A stretch of DNA of 60,653 nt from Psittacicella hinzii (GTDB lineage: Bacteria; Pseudomonadota; Gammaproteobacteria; Enterobacterales; Psittacicellaceae). Every line of letters begins with the position of its first letter. Positions within the stretch are counted from its first letter, which is position 1. Shown one piece after another: positions 17,829 to 27,900 of the stretch. Position numbers and translations under genes: made by a program. The stretch covers positions 1 through 60,653 of the forward strand of contig NZ_NRJG01000028.1 of NCBI RefSeq assembly GCF_003585935.1. The letters are read 5' to 3'. The notes below the pieces were generated by a model. The model worked only from the letters and a program-made list of their open reading frames with translations, searched no databases and was not told where the DNA came from.

Positions 17829-17862
17829 GCAAGGGGGAAGACGTTTAACGTCTTAATCTTGC
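17829..17862 (-). terminator. Hairpin between rnc and era
   Basis: AAGACG and CGTCTT (within 17838-17854) form a hairpin flanked by outer pairing of GCAAG and CTTGC. There is no T-run. It could attenuate or mark an RNase III-type processing site, as known for rnc leaders in E. coli, but here it is after rnc. Confidence 0.35.
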
Positions 17863-17883
17863 ATAGATCACAGAGATATAAAA

Positions 17884-18654
17884 TTAAATGTGCTGAATTT
17901 TATCTAATTGTTCTTGACTAAGAGTATTAGTCTCACGTAACTTACGGATCATTAACATAGCAGCTTCTTGTTCAGCTTTACGTTTGTTTTTGCCCACACC
18001 TGGCGTTTTAAATCCGAGTTCGTTAATTAAGCATTCAGCATAGAAAGTTTGGTTGTGAGATTTACCCTCGGTACGTACAAGGACATAGGTGGGTTTATTT
18101 TTAAAGATTTCTTGCACAATCTCTTGGAGAAGAGTTTTTGGATCACGGTAACCCGTGCGGAATGATTCTTTTTGGCGTAAGTTATCTTTAAAAATATTAA
18201 GTACGGCTTTTTCGGTAACTTCAAATGAACCTGAATCTAAATAGATGGCTGCACAGATAGCTTCGACTGTATCTTCAAGAATCGAATCACGTGTACGACC
18301 ATTGTTTTGGATTTCACCTTTGGCCAGACGAATGTAGTAGCCCAGATTTAATTTACGTGCGATATCACAAAGTGAAGCACCACAAATTAAAGCCGAACGC
18401 ATTTTGGTTAATGCACCTTCGTCTACGTCCTTAATCGTATTAAACAGGTATTTACCGATAACAAAGTTAACAATACTATCACCTAAGAACTCATAGCGTT
18501 CGTAGTTTTCAGTATTACAAAAACTTGAATGAGTAGTCGCCACACGAAGATGGTGAATATTCTTAAACTTATATTCAAGTTTTTTCTCGAGAGTATATAA
18601 CTCATCGTCAGCTGCATTTTCTGCAGTTAAATAGTTCTGCTGTGGCATAAGCAA
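17884..18654 (-). CDS. rnc: Ribonuclease III
   Basis: RNase III cleaves double-stranded RNA, including rRNA precursors. The catalytic signature YERYEFLGDSIVNF is at about residues 51-64, with a second acidic cluster DSILEDTVEAI about 70 residues later. The double-stranded RNA-binding domain follows (DPKTLLQEIVQE through GVGKNKRKAEQEAA). The length of 256 residues is above the usual ~226 because of short extensions at both ends. lepB, the usual upstream partner, is absent here; a 940-base gene-free region precedes rnc. Confidence 0.96.
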   Translation of the reverse strand: MLMPQQNYLTAENAADDELYTLEKKLEYKFKNIHHLRVATTHSSFCNTENYERYEFLGDSIVNFVIGKYLFNTIKDVDEGALTKMRSALICGASLCDIARKLNLGYYIRLAKGEIQNNGRTRDSILEDTVEAICAAIYLDSGSFEVTEKAVLNIFKDNLRQKESFRTGYRDPKTLLQEIVQEIFKNKPTYVLVRTEGKSHNQTFYAECLINELGFKTPGVGKNKRKAEQEAAMLMIRKLRETNTLSQEQLDKIQHI

Positions 18655-19429
18655 TTACATGAAAGTAAAGATTAAGTCGCATAGTTGAGACTAGTCAAGA
18701 AAAAGCAACCAACACTATGGCTCAAGTTAGTAAATACTAACTATTTTGCCGTAAGAACAAAAGATTAATAGTAAGACTAATAGTAAGACTAGTAAAAAGA
18801 CTAATCGAAAAACTAATAAAGGCTTTTACTAATAGTTTTTTATAAAAGCTTCTTTCTTAGGTTTTGTAATACTCTTTTTAAGAGTTGTAGGTTAAGAGTT
18901 TCAGTCCTAGAGTTTTTAACACTCTTTTCAGAGTTGTAGGCAAAGAGCTCTCAAAACACCGTTTTCTCTACTGATCAACTTACTTTCTTACAAGCTTTCT
19001 TACAAGCTTTATTACCATGAGATTGTAACTAGATGACAGCTAGCTTATAACTAGATAACGACTAAAGTACTACTAAACTACAACTAGTAAATTGGACAAG
19101 CTCTTCTTAATATTTGTCCTTTATTTGAATAGTTGAAACTAGGTTTGCAAGGCAATAATAGCTAAAAGCGTTAATCTGTCATAGCAAGTAAGAATAAGAA
19201 ATCTGGATTTAAGATTTAAGATCTAACTTTGCTAATGGGATAAGTCTGCTTTTAACTTTGTGCTTGTAAGTTTAACTTCTATAGTAAGCTTGTTCTTGTT
19301 TGTTGTTTTTTCTTGCTTGACTTAATCGCGAAGAATTTACAAGGATGCCACAATAAGGCTAAGCCTATAGGTAAGAATTTTATGTAAAACCCTTACCTAT
19401 ATGCTTTGTATTCTGTGGCAAGTGACTAC

Positions 19430-19453
19430 GTAATTTTATGCGCATAAAATTAC
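19430..19453. repeat. Perfect 24-bp palindrome
   Basis: The half-site is GTAATTTTATGC followed directly by its exact complement, with no spacer. It could be a binding site for a dimeric regulator or form a cruciform. It lies between two other hairpins, in the gap between fic and rnc. Confidence 0.6.
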
Positions 19454-19529
19454 ATGTTAATTATAGCGTTTTTAGGATTTTTTTGCTGAACTAATGCAAG
19501 GGAAAGTAAGAGAAAAATTGGCAACATAT

Positions 19530-19563
19530 AGTAACAGCGCAAGAGGTTTCTTGCGCTGTTACT
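19530..19563 (-). terminator. Hairpin downstream of fic
   Basis: AGTAACAGCGCAAGA pairs perfectly with TCTTGCGCTGTTACT around GGTT, 33 bases beyond the fic stop. No T-run follows on the minus strand, so termination is plausible but not certain. Confidence 0.55.
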
Positions 19564-19596
19564 GGTTTAACTATCTTCTTTTTATCTAGGATTATC

Positions 19597-20430
19597 TTAT
19601 AAACTACGACCGGTTTTTTCCACGATCATTTTATGCGGAAATGGAATTAGTTCGGCAACTTGCTGCGCTAACTCTGGGCATGAACGTGATAACTGACGTC
19701 CACCGGCATTAAGCATTACATTTAAGGAACGTACCATTTCTAAATGTAAGAGCTCATTAATGGCGCTGTAGTTACCGCGATCTGCTGAACTTAAGCATTT
19801 AAAGTATTCGTTTTTATCAGCCGGTTGAATACAAAGGAGTGGGTAGCCTGCTTTCATTAATTCGAAGTTAAGAATTAAGCGGGCAACACGACCATTACCA
19901 TCGACAAAAGGTTGTAAATGTAAAAAGTCAGCATGGAAACGAATTGCACGTTCAAGCACAGCTTTACCGCTAGCTAGATCATTATTGTAATCCATGATCA
20001 GTTGGCTTAACTTACTAAGAATTACTTCTGGATCTGGAGCAAAGTTTTTTGCTCCTTCAACGTGGATCGGTTGATTACGAAACTGTCCAGCTTGCTCTGC
20101 GTAAATGCCAGTAGCTAAGACTAAGCGATTAAACTCTTGGGCTAGCGCTAAAGATAAAGGCACTCCAGCTTGCGCTTGCTCTACCATAAAATTAGTAGCA
20201 GCTGCTTGGTTTAAGAGCATTTGCTGATAAGTAAAATCGCGATCAGTTTCTTTCACACGATAGCCTTCAAGCATAGCGCTAGCTGTATCTTGGGTAAGAT
20301 TACAGCCTGCGAGTTTGCAAGAGGTGTAATTAAAGGTAAAAAAGAATGTATCTTGTACGCTTAATGCCATGGCTTTAGATAAAGCCGGCTGGCTATCTAA
20401 GAGTTTTTTAAGTTGCGCCACTAATTGCAT
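19597..20430 (-). CDS. Fic-domain protein with degenerate catalytic and inhibitory motifs
   Basis: Fic proteins transfer AMP or related groups to target hydroxyls. The core motif here reads FLHLQPFVDGNGRVARL, where the family has H-P-F-x-[DE]-G-N-G-R. The catalytic His is replaced by Gln173 (codon CAA, 19912-19914), while the Asp, Gly, Asn and Arg that bind nucleotide are kept. The N-terminal inhibitory helix, normally [ST]-x-x-x-E-G-N, reads TSCKLAGCN, so its Glu is Ala41 and its Asn is Cys43. The rest of the domain (QAGQFRNQPIHVEG, ADKNEYFKCL) looks normal. Loss of catalysis would remove the need for inhibition, so the two changes are consistent. AAGGA lies 7 bases before the ATG, 38 bases after dapF: probably one operon. 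The function may be nucleotide binding without AMPylation, or altered chemistry. Confidence 0.88.
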   Translation of the reverse strand: MQLVAQLKKLLDSQPALSKAMALSVQDTFFFTFNYTSCKLAGCNLTQDTASAMLEGYRVKETDRDFTYQQMLLNQAAATNFMVEQAQAGVPLSLALAQEFNRLVLATGIYAEQAGQFRNQPIHVEGAKNFAPDPEVILSKLSQLIMDYNNDLASGKAVLERAIRFHADFLHLQPFVDGNGRVARLILNFELMKAGYPLLCIQPADKNEYFKCLSSADRGNYSAINELLHLEMVRSLNVMLNAGGRQLSRSCPELAQQVAELIPFPHKMIVEKTGRSL

Positions 20431-20468
20431 AGAGAATCCTTAAAAAAGATAGTTAAATTAAGTTAAGT

Positions 20469-21551
20469 TTACGCATTACTACGAATGGTAAAGTTTTCTG
20501 GATCATTTTCCAGTTCAGCTTGTGCTTGTTCTTCACTCAGAGTTGCGTTGGCATTGTTAGCACTGCTGGCATTATGAGCTGCAGTTGAGTTTTGCACCGG
20601 AGCTGAAGTTTGGGCGTTAGTTGCAGTTTGTGTTGGAGCAGAAGCTGCATTAGCTTGTGCTGCTAACTCTTGTTTGCGCGCTAATTGTGCAAGATGTAAA
20701 GCACGAATTTGACGAATGGTATTCGAGTTAATTTTGCCTGTGTACACAAAACTTGCCGGACCAGTCATAAACAGAGGTTCTCCCTCAACGCCAGACCATT
20801 GAATCTCTAAATCACCACCTAAAGTGTGAACCGTAATTGGAGTATTAGGTTTTAATTTACCTTGACGAATTCCAACAGCTACCGCACCACAGCAGCCTGA
20901 ACCACAAGCTTGGGTTTCACCAGCACCACGTTCCCACACGCGAACTTTAATTTCAGTAGGAGAAACGATTTCCATAAATGGCACATTCGTACGTTCAGGG
21001 AAACGTTCGTGATTTTCAATTAATGGACCAATACCTGTTACATCGGCTGTATTTACGTTATCCACCGTAACTACGCAGTGAGGATTACCCATACTCACCA
21101 CTCCACAAAGTTGTACTCCTTTCGCCGTAGTAATCATATAAAAGTGCTCTGGAGTATTAGCTTTAAAAGGAACTTTTTTCGGAGTGAAATTCGGAGCACC
21201 CATGTTCACTTTAACCGTATTGTGGTTAATACTTAGGATCATGCGTCCGTTATTAGTGGTAACGTAGATATCGTTTTTATTTGTTAACCCTTGTAAGGTT
21301 ACATATAGCGCAAAACAACGCGCACCATTACCGCATTGATTTACTTCTGAACCATCAGCATTAAAAATGCGATAGTGAAAATCTGTGTCAGGATCGTATG
21401 GTGGTTCAATAAGTAATAGTTGGTCAAAGCCAATACCACGATGACGATCAGCTAAAGCTTGAATAGTTTTAGGATTGAGGAACACTTTTTGCGTAACTGA
21501 ATCAATTACCATAAAGTCGTTACCCAACGCGTGCATTTTCGCAAAATGCAT
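20469..21551 (-). CDS. dapF: Diaminopimelate epimerase with C-terminal extension
   Basis: DapF converts LL- to meso-diaminopimelate for lysine and peptidoglycan. Both catalytic cysteines are present: Cys73 in NQCGNGARC and Cys216 in [10 protein letters not shown]. The start [17 protein letters not shown] is typical, and AGGGAG precedes the ATG. The enzyme core ends near residue 280. A further ~80 residues rich in Ala, Asn, Thr and Ser (about 280-360), ending in an acidic segment, are not part of the usual 274-residue enzyme and look disordered. It is followed by fic. Confidence 0.96.
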   Translation of the reverse strand: MHFAKMHALGNDFMVIDSVTQKVFLNPKTIQALADRHRGIGFDQLLLIEPPYDPDTDFHYRIFNADGSEVNQCGNGARCFALYVTLQGLTNKNDIYVTTNNGRMILSINHNTVKVNMGAPNFTPKKVPFKANTPEHFYMITTAKGVQLCGVVSMGNPHCVVTVDNVNTADVTGIGPLIENHERFPERTNVPFMEIVSPTEIKVRVWERGAGETQACGSGCCGAVAVGIRQGKLKPNTPITVHTLGGDLEIQWSGVEGEPLFMTGPASFVYTGKINSNTIRQIRALHLAQLARKQELAAQANAASAPTQTATNAQTSAPVQNSTAAHNASSANNANATLSEEQAQAELENDPENFTIRSNA

Positions 21552-21942
21552 ATGTCTCCCTTATGCCAAAATGACCAAAATAATCATTTTTCTTGAGCAA
21601 ATAGTTCTTTTTTCTTTATTATACGCTTTTTTGGGCATTTTTTAAATAATTTAGGTGCTTTTTTGTGCAAAAAAAGTCTTAAATTTAAAGCGTTTAATGC
21701 AAAGACCGAATCAGTAGTAAGTAAAGATGAAATCATAATTATAAACAGTATCTAAAAGATAAAACCCTCCATGCGTAAGCGCATAGAGGGAAACGGAGTA
21801 AAATGCAACAAGTTATCTTTTCAAAGAGGTGAAGCTGTCTGTTAGGCAATTGGTTACGCAATTGACTATACAGTAGGCTATACAGTCGCCTGTATAGTTG
21901 TCAGTCTATTGCCTAGCAGTTGTCTTTACAGTAGTCATTGCT
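21552..21942. other. Spacer after the giant gene: terminator plus nested inverted repeats
   Basis: Besides the terminator at 21765-21790, bases 21844-21914 form nested inverted repeats: AGGCAAT with ATTGCCT outside, and CTATACAG-TCGC-CTGTATAG (about 21877-21896) inside. Short CTATACAGT units recur. No gene was found. Confidence 0.45.
21765..21790 (-). terminator. Intrinsic terminator of the giant polymerase gene
   Basis: CCCTC-c-ATGCG pairs with CGCAT-a-GAGGG around TAAG. The minus strand continues with TTTTATC. It lies about 150 bases past the stop codon. Confidence 0.65.
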
Positions 21943-24900
21943 TTACTCATCTCCCTTAAAACTCGTAAGAATAGAACTACGATCACCAAGTTTTTCATTG
22001 AGTAAATCACTTGCTTGGTGAATACGAGCTTTATCACCTTTTGTCAAACCTGCATTAAGTTTATGAATAATCCGTTGTTGGCGTAAGCGCTTTTTATGTC
22101 CTACGACATCGGTAAACATATTGGCTTGGAACTCTGTGTTGTAAGGGATGATGTTAATAGCCCGTACAGTTAAAGCTCGTACTGGTAATGACCAATGGTA
22201 GTTGGCATTAAACAGCTCGGTCGCTTTAGCCGCTAGATCTTTAGCGATCAAGGTTGGAAGTTCCATTTGCGCTTGCCAACTATGATCTTTAAAAGATGTA
22301 TCACGGATCGAAATTTGTACACCGTAGGCTAAACAGTTTTCACGATGTAGCTTCTCTGAAACTTCAACCGCTAATTCAAGAATAAAGCGTTTGATTTCAG
22401 CTGGATCATGCGCATCGGTTGATAAGGTTGTGCCACGTCCGACTGATTTAATGCGGTCGCGGTTTTTACCATCTTTTACGGAGACACAATCTAAGCCATT
22501 AGCATCTAGCCAGAGATTTAAGCCGTGATGTCCTAGGGCATCGTACATTTTTTGGCGCGGCGTATTCGCTAGAGCACCAATTGTCCCTATACCTAGGCGA
22601 TCGAGCTTAATTAGAGTTTTACGTCCTACCCCAATTAGTTCTGATACTGCACGCGGCCAAACGATCTCTTGCCAGCGATGCGGAGGGATACACGTAACCG
22701 CGTCTGGTTTTTTCATATCTGAACCTAATTTCGCTAGAACTTTATTAAAGCTTACCCCTACCGAAATAGTAATCCCTAATTCTCGCTTAATATGTTCACG
22801 AATTTGATTAGCTAGGGCTTCTGGAGATTCATATTGCGCTACTACTTCGGTTACGTCTAACCATGCTTCATCAATACTATAAAGCTCAACATGAGGTGTA
22901 TATTGCGCATAGATTTCTGATGCCATATTCGAGTAACGACGATAATCATCAAAGTTCGGTGGCACTAAAATTAAGTTGGGACATTTTTTTAGTGCTACGA
23001 CTGTTGGTTCTCCGGTAGTAATGCCATATTCTTTAGCAGCATAAGAACGAGCGAGAATAACTCCTTTGCGCTGTTCAGAATCTCCGGCAACGGCAATGGC
23101 TTTGCCTTGCAGTTGCGGATTTTCACGGGCAGCAATGGAAGCAAAACAGTTATTCATATCACAATGTAAAATTACACGTTCATATGTTGGGTGCAACTTA
23201 TCTAAATCGATTTTCTCCATGGTCTCGATATTGGTATCGCGAATATAGAGATCTCGTTTTTGCGCTAAAGCTTGGTAGACATTTTCTTCGATCTTATCAA
23301 CATGCATGATCTGACAAAACTCAGGCACTGATAAGTAAGCTAACTCTTGTAAAGCTTGGCTTGAGAACTCACAATTAAAGCCTGCATAATAGTGCAGTTC
23401 ATTGCGTACTTTATGTAAGCTATTATCGTCGTGATAATAAACTTGGTTTAAGACAGCAATAATTTCGGCATGGAAGTTATGTACTTCTTTTTGCCAAGCA
23501 TAGTAGTAAGCTAAGTATTGTTCTGGAGTCATAAATACGTTCTGCGGTTCAGTATAACGTCCAAAATCCAGACCATATTCTTGTTTGATATATTGCTGGT
23601 AGAACGTCATGCCTTCGGCACATTGGTTTTTACTTTCTTGGAAACGATTAAAGCTCACTCCTTGACGAATGCTATGAGCAATATCTTCAGGAATGCTTGG
23701 GAGATAGAAGTTTGGTTGACTATTACCATGCCATAATTCTCCTGTGAGCGGATTAGTAGCACTCACGCCAAGAATATGGTATCCCGCATGACGACTTGAT
23801 CCCTGATAACGTGAGTTAGGGAAGTAGGTTGCCATATAAGGAATTACCCCATAACTATTACGACGAAACGTGCGTTTTAATAGCGCCGGAAAAGCATAGA
23901 TTTGCTGACGATTACGATAAGCACCATAGGCAGTAGCTAAGTTTTGCGTGAGTTGAGTATAGAATTGCTTATCTAACTCAGTCGTAAATGTAAGCGTAGC
24001 TTGATAGTTTAAATTAGGACTAATGCCACTATAGAGTAAGAACTCTTGTTGTGCTTGACTAATTACTTTAGCATTAACAGCAGGATTAAGTTGGGTTAAT
24101 ACTTCTTGCTCTGTGTTCAGTGGAGCAACAGGTGTAGCCATGGGATCAAGCATCATATCCATATCCACCGTAAACTTACCCGTAGCAGCTCGACTGAAAA
24201 GCGCAGTGAGCTTATTAGGAGTAGAGAAGAACTCTTGAATTGCAACTTGTCCGACCTGCTCTTGTGCTTGTAAAGCACGTTGCATTTGTTGGTTTTGCTC
24301 AGGTTTCAGTTGCGGAGCTGAGTCTGCATTACCGAGCAAGCCCCAACGGCAGTTTTGCACTACAGGCAGGACTAATTTAAGTTCTGTAAGTTCTGGAGCT
24401 TGTTGCTTAATCCCAAACCTCTCAGCTGTCACTACTAATTTATAGCTTTCTGCTGGAGAGGCTTGCTGCTTAGTAGCTAATTCATGCCATACATTATGCG
24501 CTTGGCTGCGCATTTCTGGTGACAGAATATGCAATGGCGTACGCGTAATTTCTTGCCCTAAAGCCGCGTACATCACTTGTTGACGATAGTCCTTACTAGC
24601 CGCAAACTTCTGTACGTGCGTAATATCTAAAGTATTAAACAGTTCATTGGTCGCAGCCGCAGAGACTACACTTAGATTAAATGCATTAGCACGACTATAA
24701 GCTTGGGAGAATTTTTGTGCTGCTACTGGATTAAGCGTTAAGCATAGTTGGGCTAAACGTTGCGCATGTTCTTTACGGTAACGCGAGTAGTGCGTTGGCA
24801 GCGGTAAAGTATGTGCTTGTTCATAATCTTGTAAGCGTGCATATTCTTCTAACGGTAACATGAGATCAGGAAGTAGCACTAAGCCATTGTAGTATAGGCT

Positions 24901-27900
24901 GGCATAAGTACCATATCCCTCTAACTGGTGCTCGTTTGCTTGCATTTCATCTAAGTACACAAGGCTTTGAACTTTAGTGATGTAGTTGTTCGCTGCATCA
25001 TAATAAGCTTGAGCTCTTTGTTTTATATGAGCTTGCGCTTGTGGATTATATTTTGCGCGTTTTAGTAAGGTGTCTACAGGATTATTCCATGCAAAATGTT
25101 CAGGTTCATGATGTAAAAACGAATAACGATTTTCTTTATGGTAATTACTAAAGTATTTACGATAGTAATGTTCAAGATAATCAGCATCCGGAATTACTTC
25201 GAGCTGATTTGCAGCTTGTAGATCTCCTGTTTTACTAACTGCTTTTACTAGAATATTAGTAACTGCGGTTGATAATAAACTTGGGTTATCTTCATTACCT
25301 GTACTTAGATGCACTTGTCCTAAATCTTGTTGTAAAGCTACTAAAGATTGTTTGTCTTGTGCTGTACGTTGTAACTGTGGATTAACCTTGTGTTCACGTC
25401 CTAAATAGTTATTGCTGCTTTTTACTTCTTGTTGTCCAGCTTTGGCTTGAGCCAGAGCTTGACTCCAACCTTTAGCTACTTCGTCTTCGGTAGTTAAAAT
25501 CGCAGCTTGGTGCTTAGGTTGTGAGGTAAGAGGGAAGTCCGCAGTAAAGGTTTGTGGTTTACGTTGTCTTGGCTCTTTATGCTTATATGCAGCAAGTTTA
25601 GTTTGCTGCATATAGTACAACTCTTTAGCTAACTCAAAGTAATCTCCGTAACTTTGCTCAGAGATTTGCATATATTGTACTAGAGGATTATTAGCTTTTT
25701 CTGGGCTAGGTTGAGAAGTTAGTGTACTTTGAACGGTTTGTAAACCTTGAGCCGCTTGTGTACTTTGAGTAGCTTGTGTAACTTGAACGGCTTGTGTACT
25801 TTGAGCACCTTGTGCAACTTGCGCTGCTTGAGTAACTTGCATTTGCGAAGCAGGGTTAACTTGCGCAAGAGGAGTAAATCTACTACTAGCAAGACTGTTA
25901 AGCGAGCCACTAGTAGCACTATTAGAGGCATTATTGGTAACGACACTGTTAGTAGCAACACTACTAGAAGTAAAACTATTAGCAACACTGTTAGCAACAC
26001 TGTTAACAAAATTACCAGTAGCGCCTTGGGTATCTCCTTGAGAAGCTAAACCTTGGCTTTGAGCATAACTAAGATTACGCTCATGCACTAGTTGGTTTTG
26101 GGCATGCATTTGCTCTTGGAGAGCTTGTGCCATCTTACCTGGAGTTATAGGTGCTTTAGAGAGCGCTTGTTCTTGGTTCTCTTCTGCACTATCAGGGTTC
26201 TTACTTAAAGCCTCAATAAAGCGTTGACGCATCTGTCTTGCTTCTAACTTATCGCGTTGCTTTTTCGTTTGATGGGCATTAAGACCTGGTAAAGTTAGGC
26301 TTTTAGTATCTAACTGTTCATGCATGGCTAGATGTAAAGCATCTTGCTCTTGTTGGGCAATATCAGTTAGTACTATACGCATGGTTTCTTTTTGCGTTGC
26401 CGCAAAAGCAGAATCTACTGCCTTGCGGCTTCTTTTTTGCGTTAAGTAAGCGCGTTGCTTTTGTTTTTGTAAGCGACGGGCTAGATCATCATCTTCTCTA
26501 GTATCAAGACGAAAACGCTCATCGGTTGCGTCCGCGGCAAAGTTAATATGCTGCAGATCGTGGATCGGCAGTTTATTTAGATTATTTTTGTGCCAAATAT
26601 AAATAAAATTCTCATTAAACGGTAAGAATCCTGATTGTTGATCAATATATACCGGTAAAGGAGTTTTACTAAACTGCTGTCCAGAAGTAATTTGTGGTAC
26701 TTCTTGATGTAAAGCTTGTCCTAATTGTTCGTATAGATGTAAGTAGTTTAAGTAACCGGTATAGCGTAATTCTCCACCACTTAAAGCAACATAATCTGGG
26801 ATGCTTGTGCTGGTTTGTTCTTGTGCTTGAGAATTATCTAGTGTTTGCTCTTGTGCTTTATCTTGATTACTATCTTGTACTTGACTTTGTGCTTGAGATA
26901 GATCTTGTGGCTCGTTTTGATCTTGTGACTTGGCTTGATCTTTAGTTAAAGCTTGAGCTTGTGTATTTTGTGCAGTTTGGCTATTTTGCATAGCTTGCGC
27001 ATTTTGTACACTTTGCTCATAAGCTAAAACTGTACGCAGCTTAAACAGATTAACCCAACGTGCTTTACTATGGAGACGTGGGTCAATAGTCATTACTGCT
27101 ACTGGTAAGTTTTTATTAATTTCAGGATCTAATTCTCCCAGAATAATATGCTGCGCATATTGTCCACAAAACTCCCAGTCAATTAGGTATTTATCTAAAG
27201 GTGCTTGATAGTAACTATCAATAACCTTTTGTTGATAAGTAAAGTCTTTACCTAACCAGTGTTGCAAACCTTCACTGGTTTTCGTTTCAATAGTTGAGAA
27301 TTGATGTTGGTGGTTACGTTTATCTAGAGCATTTAATGCTGTCCAGATATCCGTTTGATACCAAGTTACTTTGTCAAGTTTAGGAGTTGGATAGGCAATA
27401 CCTAGTTTACTTGCTAGTTGCGGAATAATCTGATAGTAGTAAAAACTACTATTAGCTTGCGCTTTAGCGTTGTACAGTAAACCAAAACGATGGAATAACT
27501 CTTGTTGTTGGTAAGAGTATTCTTTTTTCATTAAAGGTAACTGATCAAGACCAACGCTTACGCGTGCACTACCACCATGACTTAATTGTTGTTTACGAAT
27601 AATAGTTGTTAAGTAGTCATAAGCTAAGTCATAACGCCATTGGTTCTCAAAGTAAGCTAAGCGATCTTTAACTTCGTTGTTATCTACTTTAAAAGTATTA
27701 TAACCATCACCTTTTTTAACAATATGCTCATTAAAAATTGGCATGTAATCAGCATAGCTTTGTTGTTCTGGGCGATTAGATGGAATATCTTCTAAACGTA
27801 AAGGTCCTGAGCTGCGGCGAATATTAGCTAAAGCTTGTGCTTCGGCTTGTGCTTTTTGTTCTTGGCGTAACAGGGTTTGATGGTACTGCTCAAGATAATC

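Larger units (their letters stand above)
18655..19596. other. 940-base gene-free region rich in repeats and palindromes
   Basis: No coding frame was found. Contents: 12-bp degenerate repeats of GACTAATAGTAA at about 18761-18826; two near-copies of an ACTCTTTT-AGAGTTGTAGG segment at about 18868-18902 and 18919-18952; a long nested hairpin (TATAGGTAAG to CTTACCTATA) at about 19368-19403; a perfect 24-bp palindrome at 19430-19453; and a 15-bp stem hairpin at 19530-19563. Confidence 0.5.

Noticed and set aside
25719-26049. Leu/Val-rich and Ser/Thr/Leu-rich ORFs on both strands inside the giant gene
   Set aside because: They are shadows of the low-complexity Gln/Ser/Thr-rich linker of the main frame.
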